The notes beneath the pieces were generated by a model, which saw only the letters and a list, made by a program, of their open reading frames with translations, had not been told where the DNA came from and did not search any database. Made by a program: the position numbers and the translations under genes. Positions 27,305-37,070 of a stretch of 64,000 nucleotides of DNA are shown here, one piece after another. Origin of the DNA: Mucilaginibacter rigui (lineage in GTDB: Bacteria > Bacteroidota > Bacteroidia > Sphingobacteriales > Sphingobacteriaceae); assembly GCF_014773275.1 (NCBI RefSeq), contig NZ_JACWMW010000001.1:1178001-1242000 (forward strand). Reading direction: 5' to 3'. Positions within the stretch are counted from its first letter, which is position 1; the number at the start of each line of letters is the position of its first letter.

Positions 27305-28888
27305 TTATTGCTGCACTTTGTATTGTACCTGCTGCCCGCTAACCCGTGCATGTAGTGCAGCCACCGTGCTGCGTGCCGATTCAAACGCGCCGGCCATCCA
27401 GGCGTTCAGGTAGGTGAGGTGTTCGCCTGCAAAGTATACCTGCTTATCGGGCTTTAACAGCGCCGGGTATTGGTTTTTGCGGGTATCGGTATTATAAACC
27501 GCCCACCCGCCCAGGCTGTGCTTTGTTTTATGCCAGCTTACAGAAAAAGAACTTTCAAACTCCTTATCGTACTGCGGATGGATTAGCCTGCCTTTTTCCA
27601 GCGCAAACTTCTCGCGGTCGGCGTAGCCTAATGCACCTATCTTTTGTGCTTTCTCGTTAAAGTTATAGTAACCTATCAGGATTCCTTTTTTGCCCAGGTA
27701 ATCGTACGATGGGTAAAACACCTGTGTCAGGTCATTATTTGTATGGGTGATGCCCCCATACAAATGTTCGTCTTCTTCCCAAAATCGGCGCTTAAACTGC
27801 AGGCCAATTTTACCCGTAGGGATATAGCCGATATAATCTATCGCCCGGCTTACATCGCCCGAGAAGTTATGGTTGATATTACTTAGTACCGGTAAGGGCA
27901 GGGTGCAGATACAGAGGTCGGCACTTAGTTCATGCTTGCCTGTAGCATCGGTATATAATACCTTAACACCCTCGGGCAGGTTGGTAATATCGGTTACTTC
28001 GGTACCCATTTTTAAGTATGGGGCCACTTTCTTCTCCAGAGCTGATGATATCTTATCCATCCCGCCAACAGCCTGGAACATCGTCATCTGTAGCTCGTAG
28101 GTATACTCGGCCACATTATAAAAGTCAGGGTCCATCAGGCTCGAGTGGATCAGGTCGGCCAGTTTGTGTGGTTCACCAAATTTTCCGGGCTTGTTACCCG
28201 CACCGTACATCTCAGTATAACCGCGCCTTGCGGAAGCTTTGTAAAGTTTATCTACATCCAAACCACCCTCTGCTTTCAGGTACTCAATAACCTTTTCGGC
28301 ATCTTCTTTTGTTAATGCGCTATCCAATCCGTCATGGTCAATGCTTTTGGCCAGCATTTCGCTCATATACCCGCGTATATCATTATGTACCTCGCGAACC
28401 TTTATCTTTTTGTTTGATAAAGGGCCTTTGCCTTCGGCGAAGTAATAAGCACCCTCGTTTACGTTGTTATACACCTGGATAGGTACACCAAGCTCTTTGC
28501 AGTAATGTAAGGTAAGTTCGTGGTTATGTGGTATGCGCGATGGGCCTGCATTAAAATACTGCCCTTCATCAAAATGGGCGGTAACAGTAGGTTTGTCAAT
28601 TTCGGTATTGGTACTGCCGTTACGGATGCTCCAGCAGCGGCCTCCGGTACGTTGGCGGGCCTCTAAGATGGTGCAGCGGTAACCAAGTTTGTTAAGTTCG
28701 TAAGCGCAGGTCATGCCGGCCAAACCAGCCCCTAAAATAATAATGTGTTTGCCTTGCCCGATGCCTTCTAAATTAAAAGCATGTGCAGGGGAGGGGCGTA
28801 GTAAGCCTAAAGCCATCATGGCGGGGTAGGTGCCTCCCGCAAGCATTGCGCCTTTGCCTAAAAAATCTCTTCGGCTAATTGTTTTCAA
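27305..28888 (-). CDS. Tat-exported flavin amine oxidase
   Basis: The 527-residue protein has a twin-arginine signal peptide (SRRDFLGKGAMLAGG) and an FAD-binding Rossmann motif (IILGAGLAGMTCAYELNKLG). It also has the monoamine-oxidase motif ending (AGEHLTYLNAWMAGAFESA) and an oxidase middle segment with FNAGPSRIPHNH. It belongs to the flavin amine oxidase/L-amino-acid oxidase family. FAD is loaded before Tat export, which fits the signal. It is the first gene of the minus-strand group with the aminotransferase and Hint protein. Whether it acts on amines, amino acids or another substrate is not known. Confidence 0.88.
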   Translation of the reverse strand: MKTISRRDFLGKGAMLAGGTYPAMMALGLLRPSPAHAFNLEGIGQGKHIIILGAGLAGMTCAYELNKLGYRCTILEARQRTGGRCWSIRNGSTNTEIDKPTVTAHFDEGQYFNAGPSRIPHNHELTLHYCKELGVPIQVYNNVNEGAYYFAEGKGPLSNKKIKVREVHNDIRGYMSEMLAKSIDHDGLDSALTKEDAEKVIEYLKAEGGLDVDKLYKASARRGYTEMYGAGNKPGKFGEPHKLADLIHSSLMDPDFYNVAEYTYELQMTMFQAVGGMDKISSALEKKVAPYLKMGTEVTDITNLPEGVKVLYTDATGKHELSADLCICTLPLPVLSNINHNFSGDVSRAIDYIGYIPTGKIGLQFKRRFWEEDEHLYGGITHTNNDLTQVFYPSYDYLGKKGILIGYYNFNEKAQKIGALGYADREKFALEKGRLIHPQYDKEFESSFSVSWHKTKHSLGGWAVYNTDTRKNQYPALLKPDKQVYFAGEHLTYLNAWMAGAFESARSTVAALHARVSGQQVQYKVQQ

Positions 28889-29035
28889 TAGGAGTAATTG
28901 TAATAATGCTTAATTTGTTAAAGATAATTTAATATCTGTTTTAATAAAAGAAGCGCGGAAATATTTTAAATATGATAATATCTATGTGTTTTATATACAT
29001 TATTATCAAAACCCGGGGCCGTAAGTCAAATAACC

Positions 29036-29623
29036 TTAACTCAATAAGCGAATGATCAAAGCAAGAGAAAAAACATCGCGCAGTACTTTGATGGCGTTGT
29101 GCAGGGTGTTATAAATGGTGCGCTCGGTAAGGCCGGTTTTTTCAGAGATCTCGCAAAAACTGATCTGATCAAAATAGCGCATCTGAACAATTTCTATCTG
29201 CCGTGGGGTAAGCTGGTTAAGGGCCTTTTGTAGTCGTTTTTTAGTTATCTCGTCCTGCTGGCTGGCTATCAGGATGTTTTCGTAGGGCTGTTCGGTAATT
29301 GCCGCTTCAATCTCGGCCTCTTCAATAGTATTGGTAAAAGTTTCGCGCGAGTATTGCTGGTAGGTTTTGTAAAGGATGCGTTTATATATAGTAAGCACAT
29401 ACTGCTGCATGTTTTGTACTGATGATAATTTATCCTGAATGCGCCAAAGCTCGATGAATAAACTATTGATACCTTCCTTTACCAGCTCGGGGTTTTTGTA
29501 CATACAAACGCCAAAGCGGTACAAGTCATCGTAAAAAATATCAAAACAGGCATAAAGGCCCTGCTCATCGCCTTCTGCAAGCAACTGCCAGTTCTTTTTT
29601 ATCCGTTCCGTTTTGATGCTCAT
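29036..29623 (-). CDS. ECF-type RNA polymerase sigma factor
   Basis: Region 2 (DIFYDDLYRFGVCMY) and region 4 (ALNQLTPRQIEIVQMRYFDQISFCEISEKTGLTERTIYNTLHNAI) are visible. The start is set at the ATG at 29623; the frame also opens at a TTG at 29659. It is divergent from the FecR-like anti-sigma gene, with about 130 nt between, and both precede the SusC/SusD genes. In this family the anti-sigma factor, signalled by the TonB receptor, releases the sigma factor to transcribe the polysaccharide locus. Confidence 0.88.
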   Translation of the reverse strand: MSIKTERIKKNWQLLAEGDEQGLYACFDIFYDDLYRFGVCMYKNPELVKEGINSLFIELWRIQDKLSSVQNMQQYVLTIYKRILYKTYQQYSRETFTNTIEEAEIEAAITEQPYENILIASQQDEITKKRLQKALNQLTPRQIEIVQMRYFDQISFCEISEKTGLTERTIYNTLHNAIKVLRDVFSLALIIRLLS

Positions 29624-29754
29624 GCGCTCTTTTTCGGCCGTTTGGTGTGCTTTTGCCAATTAAAGATGAAATTAATAAAAATCTTTATAAATTTTTTTAA
29701 AAAGTGTTGGTAAAAAAGAATAATCTATTGCACTTGTATGTAAATACCAACTTA

Positions 29755-30807
29755 ATGGACTATACAAATTTTAATATCGAGGATTTTTTAACGGATGAGA
29801 GCTTTGTTAACTATTGCTATGAGCTTAATGATGAAGATAAGGCATTTTGGGAAAATATTATTTTAACCCAACCACTTCTTAAAAAGAAGATTGCCGATGC
29901 TCGCGAACTTTGCCTGCTGCTGGGCATAAAAGTGAGCAAGGCAGATAAGCAACAACAGCTTGATAAATTAAAGGCTGCCATAGCAACTGAGCAATTAAAA
30001 AAACAACCCTTACCAATTGCTAAGGTGAGCAGGCTATGGTTGCCACGTATTGCCGTTGCTGCTACCTTGTTAGTGCTGGTAATTGCTTATGGTTTGTATA
30101 GATATAATGCGCCGGTTTCGGGGGCGGTAATGTATAGCCGCATCACCAATGCCAATTACCACATGGTGGCGCAAACAAATTATGGTACCCGCAAAAGTGT
30201 TGTATTGCCCGATGGTACCACGGTAACCCTAAACGGATCAAGTAGCCTTAAAATAGCAAATGATTATAATGGTAACGACCGCCATGTGCTTTTAACAGGC
30301 GAGGCCTTTTTTGAAGTTACCAAAGATAAGAGCCGCCCGTTTGTGGTACTTACCAATAAAACCGCTACCACAGCTTTAGGCACATCATTTAAAGTGAGCA
30401 GCTATGCCACATCAAAAACAGCCAGCGTAATGCTTGCAACAGGTAAGGTTAAAGTTGAGGCCACACAGCCCAGCGCTAATATAACAGAACAGATACTGAT
30501 ACCCGGCCAGCAGGTTGTATTGGCAAATGGCAGTAATAGTTTCACCAAATCGGACTTTAGCAGGGACGAGTTGCAAAACTGGATAAACAACAAGCTCATA
30601 TTCAATAACGCCAACTTTAGTGAGATAGCAGCCAAAATAACCAATACTTATGGCATACAGGTAACTACTGATGCTAAAGAGGTTGATCAGATCAGGTTTA
30701 CCGGGCAGTTTAACAATAAAAGCATTAGCGAGGTATTGGATGCCATTGGCTTCGTAAACAATTTTAAATACAAACTAAAAGGAGATACCATCACAATCGT
30801 GTTCTAA
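29755..30807 (+). CDS. FecR-family anti-sigma factor
   Basis: The start is taken at the ATG at 29755 rather than the GTG at 29704. The N-terminal cytoplasmic part is followed by one transmembrane helix at about residues 85-105 (VAVAATLLVLVIAYGLY). The periplasmic FecR domain contains GTRKSVVLPDGTTVTLNGSSSL and the FFEV region, and the DUF4974-like end reads RFTGQFNNKSISEVLDAIG. It relays signal from the SusC-type transporter to the sigma factor. It lies 68 nt upstream of the SusC gene in the same orientation. Confidence 0.92.
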   Translation: MDYTNFNIEDFLTDESFVNYCYELNDEDKAFWENIILTQPLLKKKIADARELCLLLGIKVSKADKQQQLDKLKAAIATEQLKKQPLPIAKVSRLWLPRIAVAATLLVLVIAYGLYRYNAPVSGAVMYSRITNANYHMVAQTNYGTRKSVVLPDGTTVTLNGSSSLKIANDYNGNDRHVLLTGEAFFEVTKDKSRPFVVLTNKTATTALGTSFKVSSYATSKTASVMLATGKVKVEATQPSANITEQILIPGQQVVLANGSNSFTKSDFSRDELQNWINNKLIFNNANFSEIAAKITNTYGIQVTTDAKEVDQIRFTGQFNNKSISEVLDAIGFVNNFKYKLKGDTITIVF

Positions 30808-30874
30808 TTGAACAAACCGTACCATAAATCAACCTAAACCTTATCATAAATTAACGTACCTAAATCTTTAAACT

Positions 30875-33800
30875 ATGCTAAAAAAACTACCCTCTTCACG
30901 TTTTTTTTCAAAAATGTTATTGAGGATGCTTGGTGCAGTGTTCCTGGTTATTTATACCAGCAGCTACGCCCAATCATCGCCCAACGCACTTTATTCTTTT
31001 AACTGGCAGGACCAGCCGGTAGAAAAAGTGTTTAAACAAATTGAGAACGCCACCAAGGTGCATTTCTCATACAACCCTGCCGACGTTGATTTTAAACGCC
31101 GGATAAACCTTAAGATAACCAATAAACAGCTTAACGATGTTATTGATGCACTGGCCAGCCAGATCAACGTTAAATACAAGATCTCGGGCGAAACGGTATT
31201 GATACAGGCGCTTAAAGGGAATGCAAACCTTGTAACCTTTGTACTAAAAGGCAAAGTATTAGATCCTGATAAACTGACGTTGCCGGGTGTAACGGTTATC
31301 AATACCAAAACAGATAAATCGGTTGTGACCAACACCGCCGGCGAGTTTGCAATTGATGCAAATGCGGGTGATATAATAACATTTAAGATGCTGGGTTTTG
31401 AGCCTTCATCTATTATTGCCAGCGAGGAAGTGAAATTTGTGAACATATCACTCAAACTTAGCAGTACCGAACTAAAAACGGTTGTGGTAACAGCCCTTGG
31501 TATTAAGCGCGAGCAGCGCGCCCTGGGTTACGCCTTTGCTGAAGTGGACGGTAACGACCTGAAAAAAGCCCGCGAAACAAACGTCATTAACTCGCTTGCG
31601 GGTAAGGTTGCAGGTTTGGTTATAACCGGCGGTGCCGGGGGGCCGGCGGGTTCATCAAGAGTAATTATACGTGGTAATACTACCATCACCGGTAATAACC
31701 AACCATTATATGTAGTAGATGGGGTGCCGATTGATAACTCTAACTACGGCCAGGTAGGCGGTGGCAAATACTCGGGCGGGCAGGATTTTGGTGATGCCAT
31801 ATCGGCCATTAACCCCGATGATGTGGATAAGATAAGCGTACTGAAAGGCCCATCGGCATCGGCGCTTTACGGTAGCCGCGCAGGCAATGGTGTAATATTG
31901 ATCACCACCAAAAAAGGCGGGAACAGGAAAGAGCTGGGTATTGAGTTTAACAGCACCTCATCGTTCGAAAAACAATTGACCACTTTGGATGGCAACCAGT
32001 ACATATATGGGCAGGGTAGTTCAGAGCAATTGGTAATTGATGCTGCACAGGCAAAAAACACTTTGTTTAACAACTTTGGCCCACGTTTAGATCCAAACTT
32101 ACAAGTGATAGGCTTTGATGGCGTTTACCGCCCTTATGCCCTGGTAAAAAATAATATTCAGGATTTCTTCCGCACAGGTTCAACTTTTACCAATACCATA
32201 GCTTTAGCAAATTCAAGCGAGAAAGGCAACTTCCGCCTGTCTCTTTCAGACCTGCGTAATAACGATATTGTACCGGGCAGCAACATGCGCCGTAATACAT
32301 TCAACTTTAACGGCAGCTCTAAATTCGGTAAGAACTTAACAGTTGAAGCAAGGGTAATGTACATGAACGAGAATGTAACTAACCGCCCTTCGCTGGCAGA
32401 TGATCCGGGTAATATTGGCAACAACTTTATTGGCCTGGCTAATAACGTAGATCAATCATACTTTAAAACCGGTTATAAAGATGCTGAAGGTAATTATGTA
32501 GAATGGGGAGGTGGCCAGTACCGGCTCGATCCATATTGGGTAATTAACGAAATGAGCAATCAAACCAAGAAAAACCGTATGATAGGCGGTTTACAGGCTA
32601 ACTATACTTTTACAAGCTGGTTAAGCTTACAAGGCCGTGCTTCAACAGATTTTACTTATTTTGATTATCAGAAATTCAGTCCACGGTCAACCCCCGGCTC
32701 ATTAACCGGCAGGCTGGAAACCACCAACCAAAAAATACAAACTACCGAGGCGGATATGTTACTAACCGCGCAAAAGCAGGTAACCGCATCATTAAATTTA
32801 TCGGCAAGGTTAGGTGCGAGTTTATCACACAGCCAGGCGCCGGGTTATACCACTTCAAATATTGACCAGGTAGCTACTGACATTATCAGTTCTAACGGCT
32901 TTTCTGACAGGACAGTTCTGCAAATTTCCCCACGTGAAATGGAGACCCGCTCATTATACGGATTGTTTACAGCAGCATATAAAAGCTTTTTATATGTAGA
33001 TGCAACGGTTCGCCGTGATGCGGTATCTACCCTGGCGCCTAATAAAAATGCCTATACCTACCCGTCACTATCGGCAAGTTTTGTATTTACCGATGCTTTC
33101 AGGATTGATAAATCGATCCTTTCTTTTGGTAAGTTAAGGGTATCCGGCGCCGAAGTGGCCAGCAGTACCGAGGCTTACATGTTAAACCAGGTTTACGCCC
33201 TTAATCCGCAGCCATTTAACGGTACGCCTCTGGGCGGTATAGGTACCACTGTTTTACCTCCTGATAAAGAGAAATTTAAACCAACACGTACCCGCTCATT
33301 TGAAGTTGGTGCCGATCTGAAATTTTTTAATGACCGCATAGGGTTAGACCTTACTTATTACACCTCAAAATCACGCGACCAGATCAATGTGGTTAACATA
33401 CCATTAAGCTCAGGCTTTCAGCAAAGCTTATTAAACGCCGGTGTTATTGGTAATAAAGGCATAGAGGTAGCCATTAATACCAGGCCAATTGTAAGTAAAG
33501 ACTTTAGCTGGGACTTTAACGTGAACTTTGCACGTAATATTAACAACGTTGAGTCGCTTGCTGATGGTGTGCCTTATCTAACCTTATCTGATGCCCGCTG
33601 GTTGGGTACCTCGGTAGTGGCAAGGCCAAACACCGCCTATGGAGCAATATTAGGCTACGGAGGACAAAAAGACGACCAGGGCCGCGCCATACTTGACCCG
33701 GTTACTTTGGCGCCGCTACAAACGGTTGATCGCGAAGTGCTTGGTAAAGGTACCTGGAGCTGGACGGGTGGTTTAAGCAGTTCGTTCTACTACAAAAATT

Positions 33801-34381
33801 TCGGGTTAAGCTTTGTTGTTGATATTAAACAAGGCGCAAGCTTATTTTCCATGACAAACCTGTTCAACGTTATAAGGGGGGCAAGTTTAGTAACCTTACC
33901 GGGCAGGGCCGAATGGATAAAATCTGAAGAGGACCGCCAGTCGCAAGGCCAGAGCATAGAACAATGGACAGCAGCGGGTAAAGTTAGGGGATATGTGCCT
34001 CAGGGAGTGGTGCAGACAGGTGTGGACGGATCAGGTAAACCTATATACGCGCCCAACACCAAGGCGGTTGATCCATCTGTTTACTGGGCCAATTATTACA
34101 GCGATGGTAATGGCGTAGCTACCCCTTTTATATATGATGCCAGTTATATTAAAATGCGCGAGATAACGGTGAGTTATACCATCCCAACTGCAATTTCATC
34201 AAAATGGGGTATCAAAAATATGGCGGTAGCACTGGTTAGTCGTAACCCGTTCATCATCCATAAAAATGTACCCAATGTTGACCCCGACTCTAATTACAAT
34301 AATGGTAACGGGCAGGGGCTTGAGTATGGTTCATTACCATCAAGAAAAAGCTGGGGTTTTAACTTAAACGTGAAATTCTAA
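30875..34381 (+). CDS. SusC/RagA-family TonB-linked outer membrane transporter with STN domain
   Basis: The 1168-residue protein has a signal peptide and an STN (secretin/TonB short N-terminal) domain at about 45-110 (FNWQDQPVEKVFKQIENATK). A CarboxypepD_reg-like beta-sandwich domain follows (about 125-200), then a TonB plug (GNDLKKARETNVINSLAGKVAGL) and a large barrel ending NLNVKF. The STN domain lets it transmit signal to the FecR anti-sigma factor. With the SusD gene 33 nt downstream it forms the glycan-import complex of the locus. Confidence 0.95.
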   Translation: MLKKLPSSRFFSKMLLRMLGAVFLVIYTSSYAQSSPNALYSFNWQDQPVEKVFKQIENATKVHFSYNPADVDFKRRINLKITNKQLNDVIDALASQINVKYKISGETVLIQALKGNANLVTFVLKGKVLDPDKLTLPGVTVINTKTDKSVVTNTAGEFAIDANAGDIITFKMLGFEPSSIIASEEVKFVNISLKLSSTELKTVVVTALGIKREQRALGYAFAEVDGNDLKKARETNVINSLAGKVAGLVITGGAGGPAGSSRVIIRGNTTITGNNQPLYVVDGVPIDNSNYGQVGGGKYSGGQDFGDAISAINPDDVDKISVLKGPSASALYGSRAGNGVILITTKKGGNRKELGIEFNSTSSFEKQLTTLDGNQYIYGQGSSEQLVIDAAQAKNTLFNNFGPRLDPNLQVIGFDGVYRPYALVKNNIQDFFRTGSTFTNTIALANSSEKGNFRLSLSDLRNNDIVPGSNMRRNTFNFNGSSKFGKNLTVEARVMYMNENVTNRPSLADDPGNIGNNFIGLANNVDQSYFKTGYKDAEGNYVEWGGGQYRLDPYWVINEMSNQTKKNRMIGGLQANYTFTSWLSLQGRASTDFTYFDYQKFSPRSTPGSLTGRLETTNQKIQTTEADMLLTAQKQVTASLNLSARLGASLSHSQAPGYTTSNIDQVATDIISSNGFSDRTVLQISPREMETRSLYGLFTAAYKSFLYVDATVRRDAVSTLAPNKNAYTYPSLSASFVFTDAFRIDKSILSFGKLRVSGAEVASSTEAYMLNQVYALNPQPFNGTPLGGIGTTVLPPDKEKFKPTRTRSFEVGADLKFFNDRIGLDLTYYTSKSRDQINVVNIPLSSGFQQSLLNAGVIGNKGIEVAINTRPIVSKDFSWDFNVNFARNINNVESLADGVPYLTLSDARWLGTSVVARPNTAYGAILGYGGQKDDQGRAILDPVTLAPLQTVDREVLGKGTWSWTGGLSSSFYYKNFGLSFVVDIKQGASLFSMTNLFNVIRGASLVTLPGRAEWIKSEEDRQSQGQSIEQWTAAGKVRGYVPQGVVQTGVDGSGKPIYAPNTKAVDPSVYWANYYSDGNGVATPFIYDASYIKMREITVSYTIPTAISSKWGIKNMAVALVSRNPFIIHKNVPNVDPDSNYNNGNGQGLEYGSLPSRKSWGFNLNVKF

Positions 34382-34414
34382 CAAGATTTATAGACTATTG
34401 ATAATCATATAGAT

Positions 34415-36019
34415 ATGAAAAGATATATAAATAAAATAATTATCCTGCTTTTAACGGCAACCACTGTGTTGGTTTCCTGCAAGAAGTTCGAAGATTTTGG
34501 TGATATGAATACCGATCCCACCAAATCAAACAACCTCGATCCGGTAAATCAGCTGGTGCTTACGCAGCTGCGTTTTTCGGGCGAGCTGACCATAAATGAG
34601 CGTACAAGCATTATCATGACCATGCCGCTTGTGCAGCAAATAGGAGGCGCCTATTACACCCGTTATGGTTTTGAGTATGTGAAGAACAGGCAGTACATGT
34701 CTGAGCTTTGGGAACTTGGCTACCCTAATGATGTGCTGAACATTGTTGACGCGGTAGAACGCTCTTCAAAAGACCCGCTTAAAAGCAACCTGAACGCCAT
34801 GTGCCGCATTATGAAGGTATATATTTTTGCAAGGATGACAGACCTTTACGGCGATATCCCTTACTCGCAGGCAGGCAAAGGATACATATCAGGAGTGGTA
34901 CGCCCGGTTTTTGATGCGCAAAAAGATATTTACGACGATTTTTTTAAAGAACTTACCGCTGCTTCGGCACAGTTAGATGCATCAAAAGACAATGTAGCTG
35001 CCGATATTTTTTACCAGGGAAGCGTGCCGGCATGGAAAAAGTTTGCCAACTCGCTGCACCTGCGTTTAGCCATGCGCTTAAGCAAAATAGCGCCTGATAA
35101 AGCAAAAGCAGAAGTACAGGCTGCTTACGCGGCTGGTGTATTTACCAGTGCTGATGATAATTGCATAACTCACCATGCCGATGTGCAAAACAGCTATGCT
35201 GATATTCGCGGTAATGGTGTATCTGTAGCTATCAACCAATACCCTGACGAAGGCAGGCCACGTATTTGCAGCAGCCTGTTAAATGTAATGAGCAGCAGTA
35301 ATGACCCCCGTTTAAAATATATTGCCCGCGATTATTGGGTAAACCCCGACAAACCATCTGAAAGGATTGACGTTACCGACCAGGTAAAAGCACAGGTTGG
35401 TATTATTGGCGTAGGCCCGGGTAAGTACAATTACGACGACTTTTTGGGAGCTATAAATGTTGACCTTGGTGGTGGCCGTATTGTACAGGTGCCAAACAAT
35501 GGCCAAAAAGTACAGCTTGCCAACTGGATGATCACCAATGATGCGCCTTACTTCCATATTACTTACGCCGAAACCGAGCTTTTATTAGCCGAAGCAAACC
35601 AACGTTGGAACTTAAACCTGGGTGTTGATGCTAAAACGCATTACCAGAATGGGGTGGAAGCAGCCATGAGGCAACTGGCTTTATTTAAAGGCGGACCTGT
35701 TTTGACCAGTACTGAGATCGAAAACTTTAAAACGGATAATCCGCTACCGCCGGGGAACGAATTAAAAGCAATAGATACGCAGCTTTGGGTTGCACTTTTA
35801 TTAAACGGGCCAGAGGCTTATGCTAACTGGCGCCGTACAGGCTTCCCGGTGTTACTGCCTGCTATTACCGGCGAATCTACCGCTACAACTACCCCGCGCA
35901 GGTTTGAATACCCGCTTACCGAAACGGAGCAAAACGCAACAAACATTAACAAAGCAATTGCCGCTATTGAAGGCGGTATTGATGACTGGACCAAACGTGT
36001 TTGGTGGGATAAACAATAG
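34415..36019 (+). CDS. SusD/RagB-family glycan-binding lipoprotein
   Basis: The 534-residue lipoprotein has a signal peptide with lipobox (LVSC, Cys near residue 22). It contains the SusD-like helical fold, with the MPLVQQIGGAYYTRYGF segment, KVYIFARMTDLYGDIPYSQAG and the C-terminal ITYAETELLLAEANQR helix. It caps the SusC transporter and binds oligosaccharide at the cell surface. The GH18 gene follows after 3 nt. Confidence 0.95.
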   Translation: MKRYINKIIILLLTATTVLVSCKKFEDFGDMNTDPTKSNNLDPVNQLVLTQLRFSGELTINERTSIIMTMPLVQQIGGAYYTRYGFEYVKNRQYMSELWELGYPNDVLNIVDAVERSSKDPLKSNLNAMCRIMKVYIFARMTDLYGDIPYSQAGKGYISGVVRPVFDAQKDIYDDFFKELTAASAQLDASKDNVAADIFYQGSVPAWKKFANSLHLRLAMRLSKIAPDKAKAEVQAAYAAGVFTSADDNCITHHADVQNSYADIRGNGVSVAINQYPDEGRPRICSSLLNVMSSSNDPRLKYIARDYWVNPDKPSERIDVTDQVKAQVGIIGVGPGKYNYDDFLGAINVDLGGGRIVQVPNNGQKVQLANWMITNDAPYFHITYAETELLLAEANQRWNLNLGVDAKTHYQNGVEAAMRQLALFKGGPVLTSTEIENFKTDNPLPPGNELKAIDTQLWVALLLNGPEAYANWRRTGFPVLLPAITGESTATTTPRRFEYPLTETEQNATNINKAIAAIEGGIDDWTKRVWWDKQ

Positions 36020-36022
36020 TAT

Positions 36023-37036
36023 ATGATGATGAGAAGAAATATTTGGTGCGTTATATTAATGGCCATATTGATGTGCAGCTGTAAAAAGAGTGCGAAATCT
36101 GAAGTAAAGACGAATGATGACTATAAGAAACCGGTAGCTGCCGCATCTTTTAGGGTAGTAGGTTACTTAAGAGAGTACAATGTGGTGGATGGCCGCGCCA
36201 TACAGTTTGATTTTAGTAAGATAACCCATCTTAACATTGCATTTATAAACCCCGATGCCGCCGGGAATTTTACTACGCTGGATGGGTTAAAAGAATTGGT
36301 AACAGCGGCGCATGCTAAAAACGTAAAGGTTTTGGCATCAATTGGCGGCGGGCTTGCACCTGAGTATTATACCACGCTGATAGCTACAGGCAGCAGCAGG
36401 GAAAAACTTGCGGCCAGCCTGGCCAGTATAGCAGACCAGTACAACCTGGATGGCATTGATATTGACCTGGAAGGCCATTTTGTTGATGATAATTATGAGG
36501 CTTTTGTGGTAGCTGTAAAAGCCGCCCTTAAGCCAAAGGGTAAACTGCTTACCACGGCTATAGCTACGGTTTACGCAGCGCAATATACCAACAAGGCGCT
36601 GGCACAGTTCGATTATATCAACATTATGTCGTACGATAAAACCGGCCCCTGGAAACCTGAGAAGCCCGGGCAGCACTCGCCATACAGTATGGCTGTTGAT
36701 GATCTGGATTATTGGAGCGGCACCCGCGGCATAGCCAAAGAAAGGCTGAGCCTTGGCCTGCCTTTTTATGGTTACGGTTTTGGCAGCGGCGTGCCTGAGG
36801 ATATGAGTTTTGCAGACATCGTTAAACAATACCCGGGATCAGAGAATAAGGATGAAGTAACGGTTGCTGCCGGTGGTATCATGTACTATAATGGTTTGCC
36901 TACCATCAAAAGTAAAACTACCCTGGCTTTACAAAAAGCCGGTGGCATTATGGTTTGGCAATTACTGCAGGACGGTACCGGGGCAAATTCATTACTCAAT
37001 ATCATTGACGCCGAGGTAAAGGCGGCAAAAAAATAA
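36023..37036 (+). CDS. GH18 glycoside hydrolase lipoprotein (chitinase-like)
   Basis: The 337-residue protein has a lipobox (LMCSCKK) and a GH18 TIM barrel. The catalytic motif DGIDIDLEGH is intact, with Glu near residue 150. The later MSYDKTGPWKPEKPGQHSP and the final MVWQLLQDG strands are chitinase-like. It should cleave beta-1,4 links between N-acetylglucosamine units, in chitin or chitin-like glycans, at the cell surface. It lies directly downstream of SusD and upstream of a related GH18-like protein. Confidence 0.9.
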   Translation: MMMRRNIWCVILMAILMCSCKKSAKSEVKTNDDYKKPVAAASFRVVGYLREYNVVDGRAIQFDFSKITHLNIAFINPDAAGNFTTLDGLKELVTAAHAKNVKVLASIGGGLAPEYYTTLIATGSSREKLAASLASIADQYNLDGIDIDLEGHFVDDNYEAFVVAVKAALKPKGKLLTTAIATVYAAQYTNKALAQFDYINIMSYDKTGPWKPEKPGQHSPYSMAVDDLDYWSGTRGIAKERLSLGLPFYGYGFGSGVPEDMSFADIVKQYPGSENKDEVTVAAGGIMYYNGLPTIKSKTTLALQKAGGIMVWQLLQDGTGANSLLNIIDAEVKAAKK

Positions 37037-37070
37037 GGTTAAGACATTAAAGAAATTTAAATCATAGAAA

